A stretch of DNA of 64,000 nt from Corynebacterium propinquum DSM 44285 (GTDB taxonomy: Bacteria > Actinomycetota > Actinomycetes > Mycobacteriales > Mycobacteriaceae), in NCBI RefSeq assembly GCF_000375525.1, contig NZ_AQXC01000006.1, positions 1 through 64,000 of the forward strand, read 5' to 3'. Under the pieces are notes generated by a model. That model saw only the letters and a list, made by a program, of their open reading frames with translations, made no database searches and was not told the origin of the DNA. This document shows, in pieces, positions 1 to 7,771 of this stretch. A program made the translations under genes and the position numbers. The stretch's first letter is position 1. The number at the start of each line of letters is the position of its first letter.

Positions 1-40
1 TGCCCGCAAGTCGTGGACACGTTGTTAAGCTGCTTAGGGG

Positions 41-937
41 TTAAGCAGCGGCTTTCTTATTACCATTTTGATCAGCGAGCTGGGCTTCGAAATCGACGGG
101 GCTTACCATCCCGATGGCTGAGTGGCGACGGCGCCGGTTGTAGACAATCTCAATCCAGCGGGCCACCGCCTTCCCGGCTTCGTCACGGGTTCGCCATTTC
201 CTCCGGTCATAGAATTCGGTCTTCAATGTCGACCAGAACGACTCGGCCATCGCATTGTCAAAGCAGACACCAGTACGGCCGACCGATTGAGCAATACCTA
301 GTTCTTGACAGACCTGCCACAACTTTTCGCTCGTAAACTGAGTGCCGCGATCCGCATGGAAAACCAGCCCCTCAGGCACATCACCACGCAGGGTGTAAGC
401 CATGCGTAATGCGCGTTCAACCAGGTGAGTATCCTGCACGCTATCCATAGACCAGCCTAGGACTCGGCGGGAGTGTCCATCGCGGATAACGCATAGGTAC
501 AGCCATCCTTCTCCGGTGCGTAGATAGGTAATATCTGACATCCACACCCGGTTGAGCTGCCCTTGATCAAATAATCTTTTCACCAGGTCTACAAGCGTGG
601 ACTTCCGCCTGGATTGAATCGTCGTTACGGGAACAAACACCCTGGGCGAGATGCCCTCAATACCCATCATCCGCATGCGTTTGGCCACGGTTTTGCGATT
701 CACATAGACCCCATCCTCAGCGAGTTCTGCAGTAATCCGTGGGGCACCGTAGACTTCGTCAGAATCCTCCCAGATGTCATGAATACGCTTGTCCAACTGG
801 TCGAGGAATCTCTGACGGCTATCATCGCCGCGCAGTCGGCTGGCTTGAACCTGCACCCATTTATAGTACCCAGAGCGAGAAACCTCTAATAACCTGCTCA
901 TTCGTTTTATGCTGTAGTTCGCCTTCTCCTGCTGCAT
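41..937 (-). CDS. IS3-family transposase OrfB (DDE integrase domain)
   Basis: This 298-residue protein is the catalytic half of an IS3-family transposase. The N-terminal third has the HTH_21-like region (SGYYKW, then VYGAPRITAEL). The C-terminal rve integrase core has all three acidic residues: the first Asp in MSDITYL, the second in HADRGTQF and the Glu in ESFWSTLKTEFY. Length is normal for the family and there is no internal stop. Its ATG sits in a TAATG overlap with the orfA stop. The reading frame is also open upstream across a run of five A, so a -1 frameshift fusion product is possible. Function is DNA strand transfer of its own element. Confidence 0.9.
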   Translation of the reverse strand: MQQEKANYSIKRMSRLLEVSRSGYYKWVQVQASRLRGDDSRQRFLDQLDKRIHDIWEDSDEVYGAPRITAELAEDGVYVNRKTVAKRMRMMGIEGISPRVFVPVTTIQSRRKSTLVDLVKRLFDQGQLNRVWMSDITYLRTGEGWLYLCVIRDGHSRRVLGWSMDSVQDTHLVERALRMAYTLRGDVPEGLVFHADRGTQFTSEKLWQVCQELGIAQSVGRTGVCFDNAMAESFWSTLKTEFYDRRKWRTRDEAGKAVARWIEIVYNRRRRHSAIGMVSPVDFEAQLADQNGNKKAAA

Positions 938-1255
938 TAGCTCAAATTTTTCCGATCGCGTTGCGACGCCACGAAGAAGGCGGTGGCTTGTGACAAGAAC
1001 TCATTATCCATCTTGGCCTCAGCTAGCTCACGACGTAAACGTGCATTTTCGGCTCGTATATCGGCATCACTGCGGCCATCTACCGAGCCTTGGCGTTCCC
1101 GCTCGAGTTTGACCCATCTGCCCACAAGGCCTTCGGCTACACCGACCTCTTTGAGCTGCATGAGCGATTGGGCGTCCCGATTCGATGACCAGCCTGGCAG
1201 CTTCCTGCCGGTATTCCGGGGTGTATTTTTTCCTTGACGAACTCACAATGAACAT
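937..1255 (-). pseudogene. IS3-family OrfA, interrupted by a frameshift
   Basis: OrfA normally supplies the helix-turn-helix that binds the IS ends and a leucine-zipper-like helix. Here it lies in two frames. The first part starts near 1255 and carries the N-terminal sequence KKYTPEYRQEAARLVIESG as far as IAHAA. The continuation (LKEVGVAEGLVGRWVKLERE, then the AENARLRRELAEAK coiled coil) is in another frame, from about 1161 to 937. The break is near 1155-1165. Because it falls inside the HTH and not at the usual orfA/orfB junction, I read it as a disabling lesion. A sequencing error would look the same. Confidence in identity is high, in loss of function moderate. Confidence 0.75.
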
Positions 1256-1387
1256 CCTCTCCTACGGACACAAGGTCCGTACTAATAGGGTGTCCACTAA
1301 ACGAGGGTAACCTTAGCGCTATGACAAAGATTCGGAATCGCGCGCAAAGCATCGCGTGCGCCCTTGCTGCAGGCAAGGGGGCTTCCC

Positions 1388-2614
1388 GTGTCTAACGGAA
1401 ATAGCAGTTTCTCTAAGAAATTTTCCTCCGGGGCTATGATTACTCTCTTGCTAGTGGTTATGGCTCCGCAATTGGGGTTAAGCGTAATCACCCCGTCGTT
1501 CGCTCGTATGGCCTCGGACTTGAACGTCAATGTGGCACAGCTCCAATGGACAACGACGATATACATGGCCGGATATGCGCTCAGTATGTTTGTGGGCGGG
1601 TTTTTGGCCGAAAAATACGACGCGGTCAAGCTTCAAGCTTTCGGATTAATTGTGTTCAGTATTGGTTCGATACTCTGTGCGTTCTCCCAGTCCATCTTCC
1701 CGCTGTCTGCAGGGCGATTCCTTCAAGCCCTGGGAGGGACATCGGCGACTGTTCTTTGCCGTCTAATTATTCGTAGACGTATTGATCCAGCGTTCAGAAT
1801 TGCACCTTTAGCTAACCTGACTATGGTCATTTCGCTCACTCCTGCTCTAGCTCCCCTTCTAGGGGGAGTGGCCTCCCTCTTTTTTCCTTGGCGAGCCATT
1901 TTTGTGGTGCTAGCCGTCCTGGGGATTACCCTGTCCTTGTTGTGCCTCGGGTTTTTGGGTTCGGCGAAAGCCGACGAGCCCTCTTTACCTTCCTTGGCTT
2001 CGACCCTATCGTCCATCGGAGCTTCGCTCTCAAACCTTTCGTATTTATGGTATTCGGCAGCGCTCGCCCTGGTGTGGATGAGCTATTTTGGCTTTTTGGC
2101 TCTATCTCCAGGTTTCTTCGAAACCAACTATGGGATTACGGGAATCTCCTATGGAGTGTTGATGCTATGGCCTGCAGTAGGGTATTGGTTTGGAAGTTAT
2201 TTGATAAAGCACACCGCCAACCCGACCAAATTTGCACATACGTCGATCATGGTTTCCGGTCTGGTCGCCTTGGCGGTTCTCTTGGTGGGCTTGGTCGCTC
2301 CGCTACTTCCTGCGTGGGTCGTGATTGCAATCTTGTGTACCCAATTCATTGGGGTGGGGGCGACTATCCCGTATAGCCAAAATGGGCAACTCGCTTTACC
2401 GCTTCCTTTGCCGGGAGTCTCCACGGGGCTGTTTTTCTTCATTCAGATGATGTCAGGTGCTGTGTATGCGGCGGTAGCCAATTCTTTCGAGGCTACTTCC
2501 TTCCGCTCCGTGTTGGCTTTTGTGGCTGCCCCGCAGCTGGTTCTCTGCCTGGCGTTTGTAGCCATTTCACTTATCGGAGGGGGCGGAAAATTTAGAGTTC
2601 CCACGAGAAAGTAA
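1388..2614 (+). CDS. MFS drug/multidrug efflux-type transporter (DHA1-like)
   Basis: The product is about 408 residues with roughly twelve hydrophobic segments and looks like a drug:H+ antiporter of the Bcr/CflA or EmrD-like MFS group. The TM2-TM3 loop motif is degenerate (GGFLAEKYDAVKL in place of the usual G-x-L-aDr-GrkxxL). The TM5 region has PALAPLLGG, resembling antiporter motif C. I chose GTG 1388 because an AAGGGGG ribosome site lies seven bases upstream; an ATG at 1364 is in frame but has no such site. The gene is AT-richer than its surroundings and sits between an IS element and a transposase remnant, so recent transfer is likely. Substrate is unknown. It could in principle export a siderophore, but it lies 15 kb from the siderophore genes. 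Confidence 0.75.
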   Translation: MSNGNSSFSKKFSSGAMITLLLVVMAPQLGLSVITPSFARMASDLNVNVAQLQWTTTIYMAGYALSMFVGGFLAEKYDAVKLQAFGLIVFSIGSILCAFSQSIFPLSAGRFLQALGGTSATVLCRLIIRRRIDPAFRIAPLANLTMVISLTPALAPLLGGVASLFFPWRAIFVVLAVLGITLSLLCLGFLGSAKADEPSLPSLASTLSSIGASLSNLSYLWYSAALALVWMSYFGFLALSPGFFETNYGITGISYGVLMLWPAVGYWFGSYLIKHTANPTKFAHTSIMVSGLVALAVLLVGLVAPLLPAWVVIAILCTQFIGVGATIPYSQNGQLALPLPLPGVSTGLFFFIQMMSGAVYAAVANSFEATSFRSVLAFVAAPQLVLCLAFVAISLIGGGGKFRVPTRK

Positions 2615-2615
2615 A

Positions 2616-2855
2616 GCACTATTCAAAAAACGCCGCATGATCGATTGGTGGCTATATCTCAAAACAGAACTACCTGACGACCCACTAGAGATCGCCAGGC
2701 AGTGCAACTGGGGTCAAGACCAACTCGCCAAAGTCAATGCCTTGATCCTCAAAGAAAACCACACCAACCAGCTACCTGGTCAGCCAGCCCTCTACGACCA
2801 GGGTATCGATGTTGAATACACACATTCAATCGGTATCCGGAAAGGCCAGATCTAG
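2616..2855 (+). pseudogene. C-terminal remnant of a transposase
   Basis: A short open frame has its first ATG at 2637 and stays open a little upstream (KKRRMIDWWLYLKTELP). It reads as the end of a larger protein, not a complete one. The sequence DPLEIARQCNWGQDQLAKV, followed by PALYDQGID and a HSIGIRKGQ ending, resembles, from memory, the C-terminus of IS1249-type transposases in corynebacteria. No catalytic part is present and no gene of that type precedes it. It lies directly after the MFS gene and before tRNA-Ser. The family assignment is tentative; a small unknown protein of 72 residues is the alternative. Confidence 0.4.
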
Positions 2856-2935
2856 GGAATTGGCGACACGCCGTAAAAACACACTTTTGTCGTTTAACCC
2901 CGTCGTTGAGGCCCGGGCTGTGGTGTGGAAAAGAG

Positions 2936-2976
2936 AAATCTCGAGGCACCGCTCTGGGAACGATGTCTCGAGATTT
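2936..2976 (-). terminator. Probable terminator of tRNA-Ser
   Basis: A perfect 10-bp inverted repeat (AAATCTCGAG at 2936-2945, CTCGAGATTT at 2967-2976) lies just beyond the 3' end of the minus-strand tRNA gene. On the minus strand it is followed by TCTCTTTT. The 21-nt loop is large and the stem is not very GC-rich, so strength is uncertain, but position and polarity fit. Confidence 0.6.
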
Positions 2977-2981
2977 AATAT

Positions 2982-3070
2982 TGGCGGAGGATGTGGGATT
3001 TGAACCCACGAGGGTCGTGAAACCCGCACGCGTTCCAGGCGTGTGACATAGGCCGCTAGTCGAATCCTCC
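2982..3070 (-). tRNA. tRNA-Ser, anticodon GGA
   Basis: Read on the minus strand, the sequence begins GGAGGATT and ends ATCCTCCG-CCA, giving a 7-bp acceptor stem with an encoded CCA (2982-2984). The T arm (GTGGGTTCAAATCCCAC) is canonical. The anticodon stem CACGC/GCGTG encloses the loop CTGGAAC, so the anticodon is GGA (serine codons UCC and UCU). The long variable arm typical of class II tRNA-Ser is present. The tRNA end faces the IS/MFS segment, a common site for acquired DNA. Confidence 0.93.
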
Positions 3071-3141
3071 AGCGAGAACTAAGTCTAACAGTAGATCGCT
3101 AGAACGCAAAACCGGGAAGAATTCAGGCAACTTCAGCGCCT

Positions 3142-4626
3142 TCACCTGCGATTTTTCTCTGACTTGTAAGTTTTCCTCGCCTTGCGAGCTCTCCCTGCCT
3201 TGCGGTTTCGCAGCTGCCACCACAACACCAGCAACCAGGCGGCAAACCAACCGGCATGCCACCCCCACGGCACCGGTTCCGGTCCAGCACCCGTTTCCGT
3301 GATCACACCGTCGGCATAGACCACCCCAATGCCCAAGCTGCGCAGGCGCTCGTGATCGCCAGCCTCCCACGCCTGTTGCGCCAGAATATAGCGTCGTGAT
3401 GGCTTGTCGACGAGCGCGCCGTCGACCTCCAGCTGACCGGAATAGACCACCGGCAAGGCCTTCGTGTACGGGTTGATGCTTACCCAACCTGGCGCAGAAA
3501 CCACCGTCGGGGCATCCGGCAAAAATACCGTGCGGCCGTCGGCACGCTGCAATAAATCCTGATCCAACCCGCCGGTGACCTCCCGCGGGGCCAGCACCGA
3601 GACCTCAGCAGGAGCATCGACGACCTGCAGCACAGCACACAAGAGAGCCAGATATGCCCACAACCGCGGCACACCAGCGGCGGCGCAGCAATACGCGGGA
3701 ATCGCCAACATCACCAGCTTCTGCGAATCCCGCAACACGCCCGGATCAACCGCAGACAACAGCTCCGGGGCCAGCCAGCCCACCAACGCGCCCCCGAGAC
3801 CCAGCACCGCCATTGCCAGCACCGCACGCGGCACCGTGCGACGGCCCAGCCACAGCACGGCAAACAACACCACTCCGAAAATCGCAAACCCTGCCGACCT
3901 CGACGCTGGAACCGCCTGCCCATTCCATATTCCCCCCAAGCCCAGCAGCGAACCTAGCGTGCTGACGTAGGTTTCTGCCCGCGGGCCAAAGGCAAAATAA
4001 CTACTCGTGGCCGCATGCGGGATATCCTGCAACGACGGCACCAGCCACGGCAGGCTCGCCAAACCCGCAACTACCAGGGTGAGCACGCGCGAACGCCAGT
4101 CACGCACGACGAACAACGCAGTGAGCGTGGCAAACAGTGCGCCGGTGGGTGTGAGCGAGGACAGCAGCACCGCCACCAACACCCAGACCAGACGGGTGCG
4201 CAGAGCCACGATGACCGGCAGCAGCCAGGCTGCCAGCACCAACGACCACTGGCCTTGCAATAAGCGCTCGACGACGAACGGGTTGGCCACCGCGATGGTC
4301 ATTGCCGTCAGCTGCGCGGGCAGTGAGGCAGAGCGCTCGTGCGCCAGGAGCGCCCCGGCATACGCAGCGGCTGCCGCGCCACCGATCAGCAAGACCCGAA
4401 CTATCCACGACGCCGGAAACAACACCCCGAGGATTGCCAGCACGCCATCTTGTGGGGCATTGCGCGCGGGCAGATCCCCAAAACCAAAGGCCGACGGCGA
4501 CAGGGCTGGTGAATCCAGCACGAGCATATCCCGCCAGGCTAGTTCGCCAGCTGCGAAAAATGGCCAGGTGAGAGCGCCAACCAGCAGGCTGGCCCACAAA
4601 CCGAGGATCAGCAGGCGTGCGTTCAT
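3142..4626 (-). CDS. Polytopic membrane protein, Rv0226c-like, of the lipomannan/trehalose mycolate locus
   Basis: This 494-residue protein has an N-terminal signal-anchor-like helix, then ten or more hydrophobic segments in its first two thirds, and a C-terminal soluble part ending in one more helix and a basic tail (RNRKAGRARKARK). The region WRDMLVLDSPALSPS near the N-terminus sits where GT-C glycosyltransferases carry their first extracytoplasmic loop, so a GT-C-like fold is possible but not proven. Position identifies it better than motifs. It lies 3 nt downstream of a DUF3068 gene, in the order of mycobacterial Rv0227c-Rv0226c, near AftD and a TmaT-like gene. A role in building or exporting envelope glycolipids is inferred. 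Both genes are probably co-transcribed from the promoter upstream of 6021. Confidence 0.65.
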   Translation of the reverse strand: MNARLLILGLWASLLVGALTWPFFAAGELAWRDMLVLDSPALSPSAFGFGDLPARNAPQDGVLAILGVLFPASWIVRVLLIGGAAAAAYAGALLAHERSASLPAQLTAMTIAVANPFVVERLLQGQWSLVLAAWLLPVIVALRTRLVWVLVAVLLSSLTPTGALFATLTALFVVRDWRSRVLTLVVAGLASLPWLVPSLQDIPHAATSSYFAFGPRAETYVSTLGSLLGLGGIWNGQAVPASRSAGFAIFGVVLFAVLWLGRRTVPRAVLAMAVLGLGGALVGWLAPELLSAVDPGVLRDSQKLVMLAIPAYCCAAAGVPRLWAYLALLCAVLQVVDAPAEVSVLAPREVTGGLDQDLLQRADGRTVFLPDAPTVVSAPGWVSINPYTKALPVVYSGQLEVDGALVDKPSRRYILAQQAWEAGDHERLRSLGIGVVYADGVITETGAGPEPVPWGWHAGWFAAWLLVLWWQLRNRKAGRARKARKTYKSEKNRR

Positions 4627-4629
4627 GTG

Positions 4630-6021
4630 CTAGCTGGCGCTGGGGTTGCTGGCGTTGGGATTGGTGCCGGGGCGGCTGGTGTCAGATTGGTCGGTGTTGG
4701 CGTGGTCAGTGCCGGAGTGGTTAGCGTGGGCGCGCTTCTGGCTGTGCCGGTGTCGCCAGATCATCCACACCGCAGCTGCCAGTAGGACGATGCCGAGGGC
4801 AGTGGCCAGAAAACCAATGGCCTCCCAACGTTCCACCACGCGCACTGTCTTGCTGGCCAGGTCTTGTGCTTCCTCGCGGGAGGCGGAATCATATTTCGCG
4901 TGCGTGGACAACACGGTACGCTCCGGGGCTGGCTGCGCCGGGGCGCCATCGGCAGCGAGAAAAACCTCGTAGTGTTCATCGCGGTTGACGATCTGCCCAG
5001 TGATCGGTTCCACCCACACCAAGCGGTCCACAGAATAATAGGGGCGCATGGTCACGGTATCCGCGGCGGATAGATCGCCGGTGACGCGGTCGTCGGTAAG
5101 CTCGTCGGCGGTATAAAAATCTGTGGCGGGGCCGGTGATCTCCATGGCGTCGAAAAGCTGCGCGGCTGGCTCGTCGAGGATTTTCGGTGACAGTGCAGAG
5201 ACCGGGGTGGGCGGGCTGAGCAAATCCTGCGGCTGCGAATACGCGCGCAGCAAGGAATTGTGCAGCGGGTGGGCCGTAATGGTGTGGCGGTATTCGTAAA
5301 ACTCCGCGGTGGCAGCACCATCTTCAGCACCTTCTTCACCCTGGCCCTGCTCGATGGTGTCGGCGAAGTCAATGGGCAGTGGTTCTTGGGTGAAAAGATC
5401 AAAGAAATTATAGGAACGCTTCTGCGTATCCGGTTCGAAGGCATAGTAGATGCCTGGGCGGGCAAACAGGCCCGTGTCGACGACGGGGGTGTCTGTGTTG
5501 TCGGGTCTACCGTCATCATAAAACCGCACGCGAGAGGTAGGGTCTGGGATGCCGATGGCGGATTCGCGGTTGATGGTCACGTCGTTATCAGCGTGACCCA
5601 GGGGGCGCGCGTTGGTGGCATCGTCGCTTGTGGATGAGCCTGCGCCATCGTCGGCAAGTAGCGTGTGGCGTGCTGTAATTTCGGAACGGCGTGCTGGATC
5701 GTCCGCATCCTGCGCGGTGCGCAGCAGCGTGATTTCACTGTCGACGTGCGTGGTAGTGGTGTTGATATAACACGAAAAAGTTGGCGTCGTTTCCGGGCAA
5801 TCATCGGGGCGGGGAAGTGGCTTGCCAGCCCCGGCGCTGCTGGTTGCCGCAGCGAATTCCGCCGTGTCTAGCAGCTGGGTTTTCGCGTCTTCTGTGCGCG
5901 TGTGCACCGTGGTGCCTTCTGGCCAAGAATCGTGGAAGGTCATCACCAGCGGCGGAGCGGCGGCGCCAACCACCAGCGAGAAAGCAGCAGCGGCCACCGT
6001 TAACGTGACACGACGGAACAT
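4630..6021 (-). CDS. DUF3068 membrane-anchored protein (Rv0227c-like, lipomannan/LAM maturation)
   Basis: The product has 463 residues: an N-terminal signal-anchor (FRRVTLTVAAAAFSLVVGA), a large extracytoplasmic domain of about 370 residues, a C-terminal transmembrane helix near 405-425 (GFLATALGIVLLAAAVWMI) and a short low-complexity tail rich in Ser, Thr, Asn and Asp. This layout and the motifs around YYAFEPDTQKRSYNFFD match the DUF3068 family of Corynebacteriales (Rv0227c). The C. glutamicum orthologue has, as I recall, been linked to production of full-length lipomannan and lipoarabinomannan. It is divergent from the unrecognised gene at 6250 and followed with a 3-nt gap by the Rv0226c-like gene. 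Family assignment is firm, molecular role is not. Confidence 0.75.
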   Translation of the reverse strand: MFRRVTLTVAAAAFSLVVGAAAPPLVMTFHDSWPEGTTVHTRTEDAKTQLLDTAEFAAATSSAGAGKPLPRPDDCPETTPTFSCYINTTTTHVDSEITLLRTAQDADDPARRSEITARHTLLADDGAGSSTSDDATNARPLGHADNDVTINRESAIGIPDPTSRVRFYDDGRPDNTDTPVVDTGLFARPGIYYAFEPDTQKRSYNFFDLFTQEPLPIDFADTIEQGQGEEGAEDGAATAEFYEYRHTITAHPLHNSLLRAYSQPQDLLSPPTPVSALSPKILDEPAAQLFDAMEITGPATDFYTADELTDDRVTGDLSAADTVTMRPYYSVDRLVWVEPITGQIVNRDEHYEVFLAADGAPAQPAPERTVLSTHAKYDSASREEAQDLASKTVRVVERWEAIGFLATALGIVLLAAAVWMIWRHRHSQKRAHANHSGTDHANTDQSDTSRPGTNPNASNPSAS

Positions 6022-6104
6022 AGTGCTAGCAGTATACCTGCGACGTTAACTTCTTAAGCGCTGAGGCCCAAACTAAGCGGAAGTCCAGAGGTCTTTATCT
6101 AAAA

Positions 6105-6122
6105 TTTGTTGAGAACAACAAA
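6105..6122. promoter_or_regulatory. Inverted repeat in a divergent intergenic region
   Basis: TTTGTTG and CAACAAA form a perfect 7-bp inverted repeat with a 4-nt spacer. It lies in the AT-rich space between the DUF3068 start at 6021 and the gene starting at 6250. There is no T tract, so an operator is more likely than a terminator. Nothing identifies the binding protein. Confidence 0.4.
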
Positions 6123-6249
6123 ATAGCGCCGGTAACTTATGTTTATTTCCTTAAATAAGAATCGACGTTAATCTATGATGTGATTTAATTACCGTCAAGA
6201 TGCTGTTGCGGATAGGGTTTATTTACTGGGGCGAAGGTAAGGGGCAAGC

Positions 6250-6969
6250 ATGTTCGCTGTTACTTCAGAGTTTTGGCAGCAATCGTTACAAAATCGTGGC
6301 AGGGATGCAGTAGTTGTAGCTTCTGGCATAGAGGAAGTTGAAGGGCGACTGTTAAAAAAGCTACTTTCCGGAATTTATTCACCTCGTATGGATATTCACG
6401 GTGTGACACTGATTGGGGAGAGCCAAAAAGAAGAATGGAGAATACATGCTAATCCGACGTACGCCTTCTTTAGAAAGATCACGAGACAACCCCCTGGAGA
6501 AGTAAATTTTTGGGAATTAGACCAAGAATTTGATGCTAACCCAGAGGTTTTGCCGAATTATTGGCTGCGGCCAGAGAGTCACTTGATTTTCAAGAGGCTT
6601 CCCATTTGGGGTAAACCCAGGGATTTTTGCAAGCCGAGCAAATTTATATCGAACTCCGAAGACCTTTTGGTGAGCTTTGTGGACGATAATAATAATCTCG
6701 TTGGACAAGCTTTATTTATCAGTGTGGTTCCTAGGTGTTTCTTGCTTGCTGCTATGGAGTTCAATTTTCCTAGCGAGGGCTATTTGTGTAGTTATCTGCA
6801 TTATGCTGCGGCAATCGATTCTTCGTGGGAGTTTACTGCGAGCGAAATTGCATTTACGGAGTTCGGCGCTAATCAGCATAATTTAGCGAGGGTGTGGAAA
6901 GTGCAACGCTTTGCGATTCCAGAACATGACCGTCCATACGGGCCATTTGGAGAATTTTATGCCAAATAA
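6250..6969 (+). CDS. Unrecognised protein in an AT-rich insert, first of two
   Basis: I do not recognise this 239-residue protein. It has no signal peptide, no clear membrane segment and no motif I can name. It is rich in aromatic residues (WELDQEFDANPEVLPNYWL, PYGPFGEFYAK). Base composition is clearly more AT-rich than the envelope genes on both sides, and it lies where the mycobacterial locus has no gene, so it looks acquired. The next gene overlaps its 3' end by 11 nt with a good ribosome site inside it (GGAGAA), so the two are translated together. An AT-rich stretch with an inverted repeat precedes it. Start ATG 6250 follows GGCGAAGGTAAGGGGC, a plausible ribosome site. Confidence 0.7.
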   Translation: MFAVTSEFWQQSLQNRGRDAVVVASGIEEVEGRLLKKLLSGIYSPRMDIHGVTLIGESQKEEWRIHANPTYAFFRKITRQPPGEVNFWELDQEFDANPEVLPNYWLRPESHLIFKRLPIWGKPRDFCKPSKFISNSEDLLVSFVDDNNNLVGQALFISVVPRCFLLAAMEFNFPSEGYLCSYLHYAAAIDSSWEFTASEIAFTEFGANQHNLARVWKVQRFAIPEHDRPYGPFGEFYAK

Positions 6970-7762
6970 AAAATTGAGCATTCCGATTAATTCAGAATTA
7001 ATTAGTTCAACAGATGTTCTCACTATGCATAAAACTAGACCCATTGAGTCCGAAATATCTTGTGATCCTTCCTATGAGGTGATTAACGGTGACTACTGGG
7101 ATCGCCTGCAGAATTATGTGGGTGCCACTGCCAAACGAGTAAGTTTTATGGAGTCGGGCTTATTCGGAATGATTTTAGCTGGGGCTGTTTTTCCTGCATA
7201 CTCGGTGCATGGCATAGTAAGCACAAAGCAACCCCATACACAACGTGCAGACGACGACAAACCCTTAGCCGTGGAAGAAAAACGCCACATATTAACCATC
7301 AACAGTTTTAGCCTCCGTTACATCATGGAACATAGACTATGGCGCCTATTGGTGAAAACACCTGAAGAAGAAAAATACGAGGATCCTATTTGGAAGCCAC
7401 TATCGGGGACAGGCTATTTAGGTACTTGTGTGGCACCCGAAAAATGTCAGATTTGGTCGATGGATCCGGACAGTGATGGAAGACAGCTTGAGATTTTGGT
7501 AGATCGTTTTGTAAGGATCAAACTTACCGAAACAAGAAATTCTATTTACAATGAACAGGTTATCGTGGATGAGCAGATTGTGCTGGACATCAAACTTGGA
7601 TGCATCATTTATGAATTAAAAAAGATGTCCACTGGGGTAACAAACTGTAACTACATTAATTTTGTGGAAACTGAGTACCAGGGAAGTAAAGAATTCACGA
7701 GTTATACCGAGCACGGCGTCACCCAATGCGGAGCTCCACTCGTGTTCGATCAATACTGCTAG
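6959..7762 (+). CDS. Unrecognised protein in an AT-rich insert, second of two
   Basis: The protein has about 267 residues and no family I can name. The start at ATG 6959 (MPNKKLSIPINSE) is preceded by GGAGAATTTT and overlaps the previous gene by 11 nt; a longer frame to 6911 lacks such a site. A moderately hydrophobic stretch (SGLFGMILAGAVFPAYS, around residues 62-78) is the only possible membrane-interacting segment. The C-terminal part contains four scattered cysteines and acidic patches. Codon use is AT-rich, unlike the acyltransferase that begins 9 nt after its stop. The pair behaves as a small two-gene cassette set between conserved envelope genes. Function is unknown. Confidence 0.7.
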   Translation: MPNKKLSIPINSELISSTDVLTMHKTRPIESEISCDPSYEVINGDYWDRLQNYVGATAKRVSFMESGLFGMILAGAVFPAYSVHGIVSTKQPHTQRADDDKPLAVEEKRHILTINSFSLRYIMEHRLWRLLVKTPEEEKYEDPIWKPLSGTGYLGTCVAPEKCQIWSMDPDSDGRQLEILVDRFVRIKLTETRNSIYNEQVIVDEQIVLDIKLGCIIYELKKMSTGVTNCNYINFVETEYQGSKEFTSYTEHGVTQCGAPLVFDQYC

Positions 7763-7771
7763 CCTGAGCGC

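Larger units (their letters stand above)
14..1296 (-). mobile_element. IS3-family insertion sequence, about 1.28 kb
   Basis: The element is bounded by TGGACAC at 14-20 and its reverse complement GTGTCCA at 1290-1296, which I take as the outer part of the terminal inverted repeats. Inside are a DDE transposase gene (orfB) and an upstream orfA, both on the minus strand, the normal IS3-family arrangement. A hairpin (ACGGAC, 5-nt loop, GTCCGT) lies at 1264-1280 just inside the right end. I see no matching direct target duplication beside the two ends. OrfA carries a frameshift, so this copy may no longer transpose by itself. The ends are inferred from short repeats and could be off by a few bases. 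Confidence 0.8.

Noticed and set aside
11..1299. Target-site duplication around the first IS
   Set aside because: The flanks (TCG on the left, CTA on the right) do not match. The second IS likewise has no matching flanks.
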